42,081 bases of DNA from Acidobacteriota bacterium (lineage in GTDB: Bacteria; Acidobacteriota; Vicinamibacteria; Vicinamibacterales; UBA2999): assembly GCA_016213695.1 (NCBI GenBank), contig JACQZV010000091.1:1-42081 (forward strand), in the 5' to 3' direction. Under the pieces are notes generated by a model. That model did no database searches. It saw nothing but the letters and a program-made list of their open reading frames with translations, and was not told the origin of the DNA. This document shows, piece after piece, positions 22,372 through 29,730 of the stretch. Position 1 is the first letter of the stretch. Each line of letters opens with the position of its first letter. The translations under genes were made by a program, and so were the position numbers.

Positions 22372-22976
22372 TCGCGCTCATCGACTACGGGGCGGGCAAC
22401 CTGACCTCGGTCAAGAAAGCGCTCACCGCGCTCGGCGCCGAGTTCACGGTGCCGGCCACGCCCGGCGCCTGCGCCACCGCTGCCGGCCTGATCGTGCCCG
22501 GCGTCGGCCACTTCGCGGCCACGCGTGCGCTCGACGCGCCCTGGCGCGAGGCGATCGGCCGCCTCGTCCAGGCCGGCACGCCGCTGCTCGGCATCTGCCT
22601 CGGCATGCAGTGGCTGTTTGAAGGCAGCGACGAAGCGCCGGAGCTGCCCGGCCTTGCGGCGCTTCCCGGCCGCTGCCGGCTGTTGCACGGGAACGCCGCC
22701 GAGCGCCTGAAGGTCCCGCACGTCGGATGGAACGGGCTCGACATGCCGCGCCCCTCACGGCTGCTCGCCGGGCTCGAGCCGGGCGCCCACGTCTACTTCA
22801 CGCACTCGTTTGCCCCGCCGGTCACGCCCGACTGCGTCGCGGCCGCGACTCATGCGGAGCGGTTTGCCGCCGCCGTCGAACGCGACAATGTCTTCGGCGT
22901 GCAGTTTCACCCGGAGAAGTCGGGCGATGCGGGCCTGCAGATTCTCCGGAATTTCCTGGCGGTCTGTCCGTGCTGA
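22368..22976 (+). CDS. hisH: Imidazole glycerol phosphate synthase, glutamine amidotransferase subunit
   Basis: HisH supplies ammonia from glutamine to HisF. The 202-residue product starts [20 protein letters not shown], with an oxyanion strand [10 protein letters not shown], the nucleophile Cys in [15 protein letters not shown] and the catalytic His/Glu in [13 protein letters not shown], so the triad is complete. The start is a GTG at 22368 overlapping the hisB TGA. Its end overlaps the hisF GTG by 7 nt, fitting a tight HisH-HisF pair. Confidence 0.95.
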   Translation: MIALIDYGAGNLTSVKKALTALGAEFTVPATPGACATAAGLIVPGVGHFAATRALDAPWREAIGRLVQAGTPLLGICLGMQWLFEGSDEAPELPGLAALPGRCRLLHGNAAERLKVPHVGWNGLDMPRPSRLLAGLEPGAHVYFTHSFAPPVTPDCVAAATHAERFAAAVERDNVFGVQFHPEKSGDAGLQILRNFLAVCPC

Positions 22977-23725
22977 CCAAACGCATCATCGCGTGCATGG
23001 ACGTGCGCGACGGCCAGGTGGTCAAGGGCGTCCAGTTTCAGCAGCTGCGTCATGCCGGCGACCCCGCCGAGCTCGCGCGCCGCTACAACGTCGAGGGCAT
23101 CGACGAAGTCGTGATCCTCGACGTCACCGCGACGCTCGAGAGCCGCCGCGCGCTGGCACGGACCATCAACGCGGTCGCGCACGAGATCTTCCTGCCGCTG
23201 ACGGTCGGCGGCGGCATTCGCTCCGAGGAGGACGCCGCGGCGGCCGTCGAGGCCGGCGCCGACAAGGTGAGCCTCAACACGGCGGCCCTCGCCACCCCCG
23301 CCCTCATCACCACGCTCGCGCGGCGGTACGGCAGCCAGGCGGTGATCGTCGCGATCGATGCCAAACGCCGCGACGCGGGCTTCGGCGTCTACGTCCGCAG
23401 CGGCACGGCCGACGCCGCGCGCGACGCGGTGGACTGGGCGCGCGAGGCCGAAGCGCGCGGCGCGGGCGAGATTCTGCTCACCTCCATGGACCGCGACGGT
23501 ACGCGTGCCGGCTTCGACTGCGAGCTGACCGCCGCCGTCGCCGATGCCGTGCACATCCCGGTCATCGCCTCGGGCGGCGCCGGCGGCCTCGATCATTTCG
23601 TCGACGTCTTCACGCGCGGCCACGCCGACGCGGCGCTCGCGGCGTCCATCTTTCACTACGCGGACACCGGTGTGGCCGACCTCAAGCGATATCTCAGGGA
23701 CCGGGCTATTCCAGTCCGTTTGTGA
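22970..23725 (+). CDS. hisF: Imidazole glycerol phosphate synthase, cyclase subunit
   Basis: HisF is a TIM-barrel cyclase making imidazoleglycerol phosphate and AICAR from the HisA product and ammonia. The 251-residue protein has [20 protein letters not shown] with the first catalytic Asp, [38 protein letters not shown] and the second catalytic Asp in [33 protein letters not shown] and [14 protein letters not shown] close the phosphate sites. CMD replaces the more usual CLD near the first Asp, a mild change. The GTG at 22970 lies inside hisH. The stop is 4 bp before hisA. Confidence 0.93.
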   Translation: MLTKRIIACMDVRDGQVVKGVQFQQLRHAGDPAELARRYNVEGIDEVVILDVTATLESRRALARTINAVAHEIFLPLTVGGGIRSEEDAAAAVEAGADKVSLNTAALATPALITTLARRYGSQAVIVAIDAKRRDAGFGVYVRSGTADAARDAVDWAREAEARGAGEILLTSMDRDGTRAGFDCELTAAVADAVHIPVIASGGAGGLDHFVDVFTRGHADAALAASIFHYADTGVADLKRYLRDRAIPVRL

Positions 23726-23729
23726 CGCG

Positions 23730-24419
23730 ATGCTGATTCCTTCCATCGATCTGCAGGGCGGGCGCATCGTCCAGCTCGTCCAGGGCGAGACGCTCGCCAT
23801 CGAGACGACCGACCCGGAGCCCTGGATTGCACGGTTCATGCGCTTTCCGCGCGTGCAGCTCATCGATCTCGACGCGGCCAAGGGCGAGGGCGACAACGCC
23901 GGCCTCGTGGCGGCCATCTGCGCCCGCCTCCCCTGCCGCGTCGGCGGCGGGATCCGCTCGATCGACCGCGCCGAGGCGGTGCTCGACGCCGGCGCGCATG
24001 CGGTGATTGTCAGCTCCGCCCTCTTTCGCGATGGAGGGGTCGACCTCGACTTCGCCGCGGCGCTCGCCGACGCCGTCGGGCCCGAACGCGTGATCGCCGC
24101 CGTCGACAGCCGTGGCGGCCGCGTCGCCATTCACGGCTGGCGGACGCTGCTGCCGATCAGTGCGGTGGAGGCCGTCGGACAGCTCGAACCCTACTGCGGC
24201 GAGTTCCTCTACACCCACGTCGACACCGAAGGGCTGATGCGCGGCACCGACATGGACGCGATCCTCGCGGTTCGCCGCGCGACCGGCCGGCGCGTCACCG
24301 CCGCCGGCGGCATCACGACGCGCGAGGACATCGACGGCCTCCACGCCCGCGGCGTCGACGCCGTGGTCGGCATGGCCATCTACACGGGCCAGCTGCGGCT
24401 GGATGAGTTCCACGGCTAG
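23730..24419 (+). CDS. hisA: ProFAR isomerase
   Basis: HisA isomerises the aminoaldose ProFAR to PRFAR. The 229-residue TIM barrel is slightly short for the family. It starts MLIPSIDLQGGRIVQLVQGE with the first catalytic Asp, has LIDLDAAKGEGDNAGLVAAI, CRVGGGIRSIDRAEAVLDAG, the second catalytic Asp in YTHVDTEGLMRGTDM, and VTAAGGITTREDIDGL. These fit HisA better than HisF, and hisF is already present. It is the last gene of the operon; no T-run terminator follows. A 62-bp hairpin lies 18 bp after its stop. Confidence 0.9.
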   Translation: MLIPSIDLQGGRIVQLVQGETLAIETTDPEPWIARFMRFPRVQLIDLDAAKGEGDNAGLVAAICARLPCRVGGGIRSIDRAEAVLDAGAHAVIVSSALFRDGGVDLDFAAALADAVGPERVIAAVDSRGGRVAIHGWRTLLPISAVEAVGQLEPYCGEFLYTHVDTEGLMRGTDMDAILAVRRATGRRVTAAGGITTREDIDGLHARGVDAVVGMAIYTGQLRLDEFHG

Positions 24420-24437
24420 ATTTTCCGCGGCCGTTCT

Positions 24438-24499
24438 GTTACGGTGATCGTCGTCATCATTACGTCACTCGACGTAATGATGACGTGATTCACCGTAAC
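24438..24499. repeat. 62-bp near-perfect hairpin upstream of the AAA ATPase gene
   Basis: The outer arms GTTACGGTGA (24438-24447) and TCACCGTAAC (24490-24499) pair perfectly. The inner arms GTCATCATTACGTC (24453-24466) and GACGTAATGATGAC (24471-24484) also pair perfectly. Between outer and inner stems lie 5 unpaired bases on each side, and the loop is ACTC. It ends 4 bp before the ATG at 24504 and has no T run, so it is unlike an intrinsic terminator. It could be an operator, a recombination site or an RNA hairpin over the translation start. Confidence 0.85.
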
Positions 24500-24503
24500 C
24501 GCC

Positions 24504-25649
24504 ATGGCGAACCCCTTGATCTACGGCGAGGTCGTGGCCGACGACGCCTTCGCGGACCGCGAGGCGGAGCTCGACCGGCTCGTGGCGGACCTGTCGTCCG
24601 CGCAGAAAGTCTTCCTGATCTCGCCTCGCCGGTACGGCAAATCCTCGCTCGTGCGCCGCGCCCTCCGGCGGCTGTCGCGACACGGCCACCTCGCCGTCGA
24701 CCTGACCGTCAGCAGCTACAGCTCGTACGTCGCCTTTCTCGAAGGCTACGCCCGCGCGCTGGCGACCGTGGAGACGAAGTGGCAGCGCGCCCGGGCGTGG
24801 CTGACCGACGTCATCACGACCACGCGCCCCGAGCTCCGCTACGAGGCGGACGAGGGCGGGCCGGGCCGGTTCTCTGTCGCCTTCCCTCTCGTGCGCACGG
24901 CGCGGGACGTCAACCGGCTGGCCAACGAGATCTTTGCCCTGCCCGGCCGGCTGGCCGCCGACCGGAAACGGACGGTGATTGTCGCGCTCGATGAATTCCA
25001 GGCGATTGACGCCTTCGACGGCGGCGAGGTGGAGCACGCGCTGCGCGCCGCCGCGCAGCAGCAGCGGAACGTCGGCTACGTCTTCGCCGGCTCGGAGCCG
25101 AGCCTGATGGAGAAGATGATCGGGCCGCGGCGGCCCTTCTACAAGGCCGGGCCGGTCATACGTCTCGAGAAGATCCCGGCGGCGACCTTCGCCGAGTTCA
25201 TCGAGGCGCGCTTTGCCCGCAGCGGCGTCCGCACCGAGGCCGGCCTCGGCGCCGCCATCGTCGATCTGGCGGGCAACCTGCCGTACGACGTGCAGCGCCT
25301 CGCGCACGAAACGTGGGACGACATCAGGGCCGCGGGCGGGAAGAAGGCGGGCGCCGAGCACTTGCACCTGACCCTCACGCGCCTGCTCGCCGAGCAGGAC
25401 ACGCTCTTCGAGGCGGTCTGGCAGCGCCTGACCCTCGCGCAGCGGGCGGTCCTCCGCGCCGTCGTCCTGCAGGGCGGCCGCGAGCTGCTCTCCGCCGACG
25501 TGCGCACCCGTCATCGTCTCGGCGGACCGTCCAGCATCCAGGGTTCGCTCGCCGCGCTCAGGAAGCAGGACCTGCTGCTCAAAGAAGGATCGCAGTACGT
25601 CGTCGTCGATTCCCTGCTGCGTGAATGGGTAGCGAGGAAAACCTTCTAA
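24504..25649 (+). CDS. AAA ATPase of the archaeal-ATPase type (COG1672-like) with C-terminal winged helix
   Basis: This 381-residue protein matches the ATPase_2/COG1672 layout. It opens with the usual FADREAELDRLVADLSS, then a Walker A of the form ISPRRYGKSSLVRRALR near residues 39-55. Walker B is VIVALDEFQAID near 155-166, followed by the sensor segment GYVFAGSEPSLMEKM. A lid domain (IPAATFAEFIEARF; LAGNLPYDVQRLAHETWDD) and a C-terminal wHTH (TLAQRAVLRAVVLQGG; IQGSLAALRKQDLLL) follow. The cellular role of this family is not settled; many are found in several copies per genome. A 62-bp hairpin lies immediately upstream, and no Shine-Dalgarno is visible. Confidence 0.8.
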   Translation: MANPLIYGEVVADDAFADREAELDRLVADLSSAQKVFLISPRRYGKSSLVRRALRRLSRHGHLAVDLTVSSYSSYVAFLEGYARALATVETKWQRARAWLTDVITTTRPELRYEADEGGPGRFSVAFPLVRTARDVNRLANEIFALPGRLAADRKRTVIVALDEFQAIDAFDGGEVEHALRAAAQQQRNVGYVFAGSEPSLMEKMIGPRRPFYKAGPVIRLEKIPAATFAEFIEARFARSGVRTEAGLGAAIVDLAGNLPYDVQRLAHETWDDIRAAGGKKAGAEHLHLTLTRLLAEQDTLFEAVWQRLTLAQRAVLRAVVLQGGRELLSADVRTRHRLGGPSSIQGSLAALRKQDLLLKEGSQYVVVDSLLREWVARKTF

Positions 25650-25668
25650 GCTTAGGCTTCAGGCTTTG
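25650..25668 (+). repeat. GGCTTCAGGC word in the spacer before the transporter gene
   Basis: The spacer reads GCTTAGGCTTCAGGCTTTGG, the reverse-complement family of the CCTGAAGCCC words at 12547-12578. It fills most of the gap between the ATPase stop and the next gene. Confidence 0.45.
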
Positions 25669-25680
25669 GGCCGCAGCGCC

Positions 25681-26976
25681 GTGACCCTCCTCTCCCGCCT
25701 CGGTCTCCATCGCCGCGAGCTGCGCGCCTGGGCGATGTACGACTGGGCGAACTCCGCCTTTCAGACGACGATCATCACGGCGGTCTTCCCCGACTTCTTT
25801 GCATCGGTCGCCGCCGCGGATCTGCCGCCGGCGGTGGCCACCGCGCGTTTTGCCTGGGCCACGACCATCGCCGTCGCCATCATCGCCGTCGCCGGCCCGC
25901 TCCTTGGCGCCATCGCCGACTACCGCGCGATCAAGAAGCGGATGCTCGGCGGATTCATGGCGGTCGGCGTGGCCGCCACGCTGCTCATGGCCACCATCGA
26001 CCGCGGTGAATGGGCGTACGCGTCGGTCGTCTTCATCGTCGCCAACGTCTGCATCGCCGCGAGCTTCGTCTTCTACGACTCGCTGCTTCCGCACATCGCC
26101 GCACCCGACGAGATGGACCGCGTCTCGACCGGCGCCTACGCGATGGGGTATCTCGGCGGCGGTCTCCTCCTCGTCGTCAACCTGCTCTGGATTCTGATGC
26201 CGGGGACGTTTGGCATCCCGGATACGATCGCCGCCATCAAGCTGTCGTTTGTCAGCGTGGCCGTCTGGTGGTTCGTCTTCTCGATCCCGCTCTTCCGCGG
26301 CGTGGGGGAGCCGCCGCGCCGGCTCGAGCACGACGAATCGGGCACGGAGAACCCCGTGCGCGCCGCCGTCGTCCGGCTCCACGAGACGTTTCACGAGCTG
26401 CGGGGATACCGCCAGGCCTTCCTCATGCTGGTGGCGTTCCTGCTCTACAACGACGGCATCCAGACCATCATTCGGATGGCGACGATCTACGGCGCCGAAG
26501 TCGGCATCGACCGCAACGCGCGGATCGCGGCGTTCGTGCTGGTGCAGTTTGTCGGCGTCCCGTGTTCGTTCCTCTTCGGCGCGGCCGCCGACCGCATCGG
26601 GGCCAGGACGGCCGTGTTCGTGTCGCTGGCCGTCTACACCGGCATCAGCGTCCTCGGCTTCTTCATGACCACCGCGTGGCAGTTCTTCGCCCTCGCGTTC
26701 CTGGTGGGGACGGTGCAGGGCGGCAGCCAGGCGCTCAGCCGATCGCTTTTTGCCCGGATGATTCCCAAGCACAAGTCGTCGGAGTATTTCGGGTTCTTCT
26801 CCGTCTTCGAGAAATTCGCCGGTGTGGCGGGGCCGGCGCTCTTTGCCGCCTCCGTGACGCTGTTCGGATCGAGCCGGGCCGCCGTGCTGTCGGTGATTCT
26901 GTTCTTTCTGGCCGGTGCGCTCGTGCTCACGCGTGTGGACGTGGCCAAGGGCGAGGCGCAGGCCTCTTTGGAATGA
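25681..26976 (+). CDS. Major facilitator transporter, UMF1 family
   Basis: This is a polytopic inner-membrane transporter of about 431 residues. It starts with the family phrase ELRAWAMYDWANSAFQTTII (UMF1/Atg22-like). Membrane segments include TTIAVAIIAVAGPLLGAIAD, VVFIVANVCIAASFVFYDSL, AYAMGYLGGGLLLVVNLLWI and AFLMLVAFLLYNDGIQTIIR, with a central loop (RRLEHDESGTENP) and a second half ending FFLAGALVLTRVDV. The substrate of bacterial UMF1 proteins is not generally known. I prefer the GTG at 25681 (VTLLSRLGLHRRELRAW); a TTG at 25666 is in frame but lies in a word repeat. No Shine-Dalgarno is clear. Confidence 0.82.
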   Translation: MTLLSRLGLHRRELRAWAMYDWANSAFQTTIITAVFPDFFASVAAADLPPAVATARFAWATTIAVAIIAVAGPLLGAIADYRAIKKRMLGGFMAVGVAATLLMATIDRGEWAYASVVFIVANVCIAASFVFYDSLLPHIAAPDEMDRVSTGAYAMGYLGGGLLLVVNLLWILMPGTFGIPDTIAAIKLSFVSVAVWWFVFSIPLFRGVGEPPRRLEHDESGTENPVRAAVVRLHETFHELRGYRQAFLMLVAFLLYNDGIQTIIRMATIYGAEVGIDRNARIAAFVLVQFVGVPCSFLFGAAADRIGARTAVFVSLAVYTGISVLGFFMTTAWQFFALAFLVGTVQGGSQALSRSLFARMIPKHKSSEYFGFFSVFEKFAGVAGPALFAASVTLFGSSRAAVLSVILFFLAGALVLTRVDVAKGEAQASLE

Positions 26977-26997
26977 GGGGCGCGAGAACGCCCGGGT

Positions 26998-27111
26998 TCA
27001 GCGGGAGATCGGAAGCGGCCGAATGCGCAAGCGCTTCTGGCCTGCGACTGCCTTCGCCGCGAAAGAGTTGGCGAGGGATGGGGACAGCGCGTTGTCGATC
27101 GGCAGCCTCAT
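26998..27111 (-). pseudogene. Truncated DUF5615-type PIN-like toxin
   Basis: The frame starts with an ATG at 27111 that overlaps the DUF433 stop (ATGA), the usual gene order of DUF433/DUF5615 pairs. Its first 14 residues, MRLPIDNALSPSLA, match the conserved N-terminus of DUF5615 PIN-like toxins, including the first acidic residue of the active site. After that the sequence departs from the family (NSFAAKAVAGQKRLRIRPLP) and stops after 37 residues instead of about 110. The active site beyond the first Asp is lost, so it is almost certainly inactive. Confidence 0.6.
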
Positions 27112-27338
27112 CGGCCAGCGGCAAGGGGCAGCGTGCGCTCCCGTACGGCTTCGGCTGCGAAGAACAGCGCTTCGCGCACGTGTTCGGCTTCGAGGTCAGG
27201 ATAGAGGGCGAGAATTCGCTCAATCGTCTGCCCTTCGGCCACGAGGGAGACCACGGTGGCGACGGGTATCCGGAGCCCGCGCAGGCAGGGAACGCCTCCC
27301 ATCTGCCGTGCATCGGTGGTGATGCGCTTGAACTCCAT
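27108..27338 (-). CDS. DUF433 antitoxin-like protein
   Basis: This 76-residue protein matches DUF433: MEFKRITTDARQMGGVPCLR, then the helix-turn-helix region GLRIPVATVVSLVAEGQTIE, RILALYPDLEAEHVREALFF. DUF433 proteins usually act as antitoxins to PIN-like DUF5615 toxins. Here the partner downstream is reduced to a 37-codon remnant. The ATG at 27338 is chosen because the domain starts exactly there; an earlier in-frame start at 27371 would add an unrelated stretch. The antitoxin itself looks intact. Confidence 0.8.
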   Translation of the reverse strand: MEFKRITTDARQMGGVPCLRGLRIPVATVVSLVAEGQTIERILALYPDLEAEHVREALFFAAEAVRERTLPLAAGR

Positions 27339-27413
27339 AATTGCCCATTGTAGCCGCCAGGGGTCCCGCAACGGTCGGCGGGTCGCCCACTACCCGGCGC
27401 TGGCGCATTTCGG

Positions 27414-27473
27414 CCAGCTTGAGGGGCTGGCGGCAGCAAGACCGCAGGGGTTCGAGTCCCCCCTTCCGCACCA
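27414..27473 (+). pseudogene. 3' fragment of tRNA-Leu(GAG)
   Basis: From 27414 the sequence has a perfect tRNA 3' half: anticodon stem CCAGC/GCTGG (27414-27418 and 27426-27430), loop TTGAGGG with anticodon GAG, a long variable arm (27431-27445) with CGG/CCG pairing, a T arm with TTCGAGT, the acceptor strand CTTCCGC (27463-27469), A and encoded CCA (27471-27473). The matching 5' half (GCGGAAG acceptor strand and D arm) is absent from the preceding bases. The spacer 27339-27413 holds GGGTCCCGC-like bases resembling the family A repeat. Confidence 0.75.
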
Positions 27474-27522
27474 AGACGAGCTCGCCTTCGCGTTGAAACG
27501 AACGCGATCATAAGATCCGTCC

Positions 27523-28677
27523 ATGCCGTCCGCGTCCTTCGCCGGCGTCCTGGCGCTGATGCTGGCCGTGCAGGCGGCCGCCGACTCCCGCGCCTGCTCG
27601 CCGTCCGCGCCAGGCTCGCCCACGCCGACCGCATCGTCCGGCAACGTGCTGACCACGACCGACGGCGTGCGCTTCACGGCCGAGACGATGGCCACCAATC
27701 TGGAGGTGCCCTGGGCGATGGCGTTCGCGCCCGACGGCCGGCTGTTCGTGACCGAGCGGCCCGGTCGCGTGCGGATCCTCAATCTGACCGCCGGGAGCTC
27801 GGAGGTCGCGCTGACGCTCGACGATGTGTACGCGGAGGGGGAGGCGGGCCTGCTCGGGCTGGCGCTCGATCCGGAGTTCGCCGAGAGCCGGCTCGTGTAT
27901 CTCTACTACTCCGCGCGCCTGTCCCCGACCGGACGCGTCAATCGCGTCGTCCGCTACCGCGAGGTGGCGTCGCGTCTGGCCGAGCGCGTCGTGCTCCTCG
28001 ACAACATCCCGGCCGGCCAGATTCACGACGGCGGCCGCCTGCGCTTCGGTCCCGACGGACTGCTGTACGTCACGGCGGGCGACGCGGCCAGCTCCGGACT
28101 GGCCCAGGACCTCGGCTCGCTCGCCGGCAAGATTCTCCGGATCGCCCGCGACGGCTCGACGCCGCGCGACAACCTGTCCGGCTCGCCGATCTACTCGTAC
28201 GGGCACCGCAATCCGCAGGGGCTCGACTGGCACCCCTCGACGGGCGATCTCTGGGCTGACGAGCACGGCAATATCGGCAACGACGAGATCAACGTGATCG
28301 AGGCGGGCGCCAACTACGGATGGCCGCGGATCGAGGCCGGCCAGACGATGGCGGGGATGCGGACGCCGGTGACGTTCTTCAATCCGGCGATCGCGCCGTC
28401 GGGCGCATCCTTCTACCGCGGGCAGCGCTTTCCCCAGTTCGCGAACAACCTGTTCGTCGGCACGCTGAGAGGCACGCACCTGCTCAGGATCACCGTTGAC
28501 GCGGCGGCGAAGTCGGTGGTCGCGCAGGAGCGGCTGCTCGTCGATACTTTCGGGCGTCTGCGCGACGTGCTCAGCGGCCCGGACGGTTACCTGTACTTCT
28601 GCACGAACAACCGGGACGGCCGCGGCAGCCCGATCGCGACCGACGATCGCGTCGTGCGTCTGGTGCCGGCGCCGTGA
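27523..28677 (+). CDS. PQQ-dependent aldose-sugar dehydrogenase (GSDH family)
   Basis: This is a 384-residue exported beta-propeller dehydrogenase of the soluble glucose dehydrogenase / YliI type. An N-terminal export signal (FAGVLALMLAVQAAA) is followed by a low-complexity linker. The propeller shows VPWAMAFAPDGRLFVTERPG, GEAGLLGLALDPEFAESRLV, and the catalytic His region QIHDGGRLRFGPDGLLYVTA. YGHRNPQGLDWHPSTGDLWA and DEINVIEAGANYGWP follow, the usual PQQ/Ca-binding blades. It oxidises aldoses in the periplasm with PQQ as cofactor (family knowledge); the exact sugar is unknown. The next gene starts 25 bp after its stop. Confidence 0.9.
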   Translation: MPSASFAGVLALMLAVQAAADSRACSPSAPGSPTPTASSGNVLTTTDGVRFTAETMATNLEVPWAMAFAPDGRLFVTERPGRVRILNLTAGSSEVALTLDDVYAEGEAGLLGLALDPEFAESRLVYLYYSARLSPTGRVNRVVRYREVASRLAERVVLLDNIPAGQIHDGGRLRFGPDGLLYVTAGDAASSGLAQDLGSLAGKILRIARDGSTPRDNLSGSPIYSYGHRNPQGLDWHPSTGDLWADEHGNIGNDEINVIEAGANYGWPRIEAGQTMAGMRTPVTFFNPAIAPSGASFYRGQRFPQFANNLFVGTLRGTHLLRITVDAAAKSVVAQERLLVDTFGRLRDVLSGPDGYLYFCTNNRDGRGSPIATDDRVVRLVPAP

Positions 28678-28702
28678 ATTCCAGCACCCTGAAGGAGAAA
28701 AC

Positions 28703-29647
28703 ATGAGCACACCTGAAAGACGGAGACGGGTTGCGGCGGCCGGGCTGATCGTGCTGGCGGGCCTCGCCGCGTCCGGCGTGGACCTTCGCGGACGCCAGGG
28801 CGGCGCCGCCCCCGCCGCGGCGCTCACCGGCGCGATCGACATCCACGTGCACACGCTGCCCGACGACCGGCCGCGCGCGCTCGACGCGATGGAGGCGGCG
28901 CGGCAGGCCCACGACCGCGGCATGCGCGCGATCGTGGTCAAGAACCATTACGAGTCCACCGCCGGTCTGGCCTACATGGTGCGCAAGGCCGTTCCAGGCA
29001 TCGAGGTCTTCGGCGGCATCGACCTGAATCTCACGGTCGGCGGCATCAATCCTGCCGCCGTCGAGCACATGACCCGCGTCACCGGCGGGTTCGGCCGTCT
29101 CGTCTGGATGTCGACCTTCGACGCCGAGAACCAGGTGCGCTTCTCGAAGGAGAACCGTCCTGTCGTCCGCGTGTCGCGCGACGGCGATCTGCTGCCCGAG
29201 GTCAAGCAGGTCATCGGCCTCATCGCGAAACACAACCTCGTGCTGGCGACCGGCCACGTCTCCCCAACCGAAGGGCTGATGATGCTCCGCGAGGGCCGCC
29301 GCCAGGGCGTCCGGCACATGGTGGTCACGCACGCGATCAACCCGCCGATCCTGATGAACGTGAGCCAGATGCAGGAGGCCGCAAAGCTCGGGGCGTTCAT
29401 CGAGTTCGTCGGCAGCACGCCGGTGTCGGCCGATGCCAAGGATCGCTACGACCGCTTCGCGGACGCCATCCGCAAGGTCGGGCCGGAGTTCTGCATCCTG
29501 TCGACCGACCTGGGCCAGATGGGCAATCCCCTGCCGGCGGACGGCTTCGCCGCGTTCATGGCGGCGCTGCGGCAGCGCGGCATCACGGCGCTGGAGGTGG
29601 ACCGGATGTCGAAGCAGAACCCGGCGCGGCTGCTCGGGCTGCCTTGA
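28703..29647 (+). CDS. DUF6282 amidohydrolase-like protein
   Basis: This 314-residue protein has an N-terminal hydrophobic segment (VAAAGLIVLAGLAASG) that suggests export, then a metal-dependent hydrolase-like domain. The motif IDIHVHTLPD (His48 and His50) starts the first strand. Other candidate metal ligands are in VVKNHYEST, LVLATGHVSPTEGLMM, MVVTHAINPP and CILSTDLGQMGNP. This order resembles amidohydrolase/PHP barrels and the DUF6282 family, whose reaction is unknown. GAAGGAG sits 5 bp before the ATG. It is likely co-transcribed with the sugar dehydrogenase. Confidence 0.75.
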   Translation: MSTPERRRRVAAAGLIVLAGLAASGVDLRGRQGGAAPAAALTGAIDIHVHTLPDDRPRALDAMEAARQAHDRGMRAIVVKNHYESTAGLAYMVRKAVPGIEVFGGIDLNLTVGGINPAAVEHMTRVTGGFGRLVWMSTFDAENQVRFSKENRPVVRVSRDGDLLPEVKQVIGLIAKHNLVLATGHVSPTEGLMMLREGRRQGVRHMVVTHAINPPILMNVSQMQEAAKLGAFIEFVGSTPVSADAKDRYDRFADAIRKVGPEFCILSTDLGQMGNPLPADGFAAFMAALRQRGITALEVDRMSKQNPARLLGLP

Positions 29648-29657
29648 CGATAGCCTG

Positions 29658-29725
29658 GTCCGTCTGAAGGCGGACACTGGGTACGTCGCGGCTCAACGTA
29701 CTGTAGTGTCCGGCTTCAGCCGGAC
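29658..29725. repeat. Paired REP-like element (two inverted hairpins)
   Basis: GTCCGTCTGAAGGCGGACACT (29658-29678) and its near-exact complement (29705-29725; AGTGTCCGGC to AGCCGGAC) each fold as a hairpin and also pair with each other. Between them GTACGT (29681-29686) pairs with ACGTAC (29696-29701). The two hairpins differ by changes that keep base pairing. The element lies between the DUF6282 stop and the convergent permease stop and probably stops transcription. Confidence 0.8.
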
Positions 29726-29730
29726 GAAGA

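Noticed and set aside
24438-24499. The 62-bp hairpin as the his operon terminator
   Set aside because: No T run follows and the hairpin ends 4 bp before another start codon, so termination would be poorly placed; not fully excluded.
27008-27040. Bases resembling a tRNA-Leu 5' half (CGGAAG, GGC, GAAT), which would make a split tRNA around the DUF433 gene
   Set aside because: Only short matches; the first acceptor pair fails, the D-loop GG is missing, and no anticodon stem half follows.
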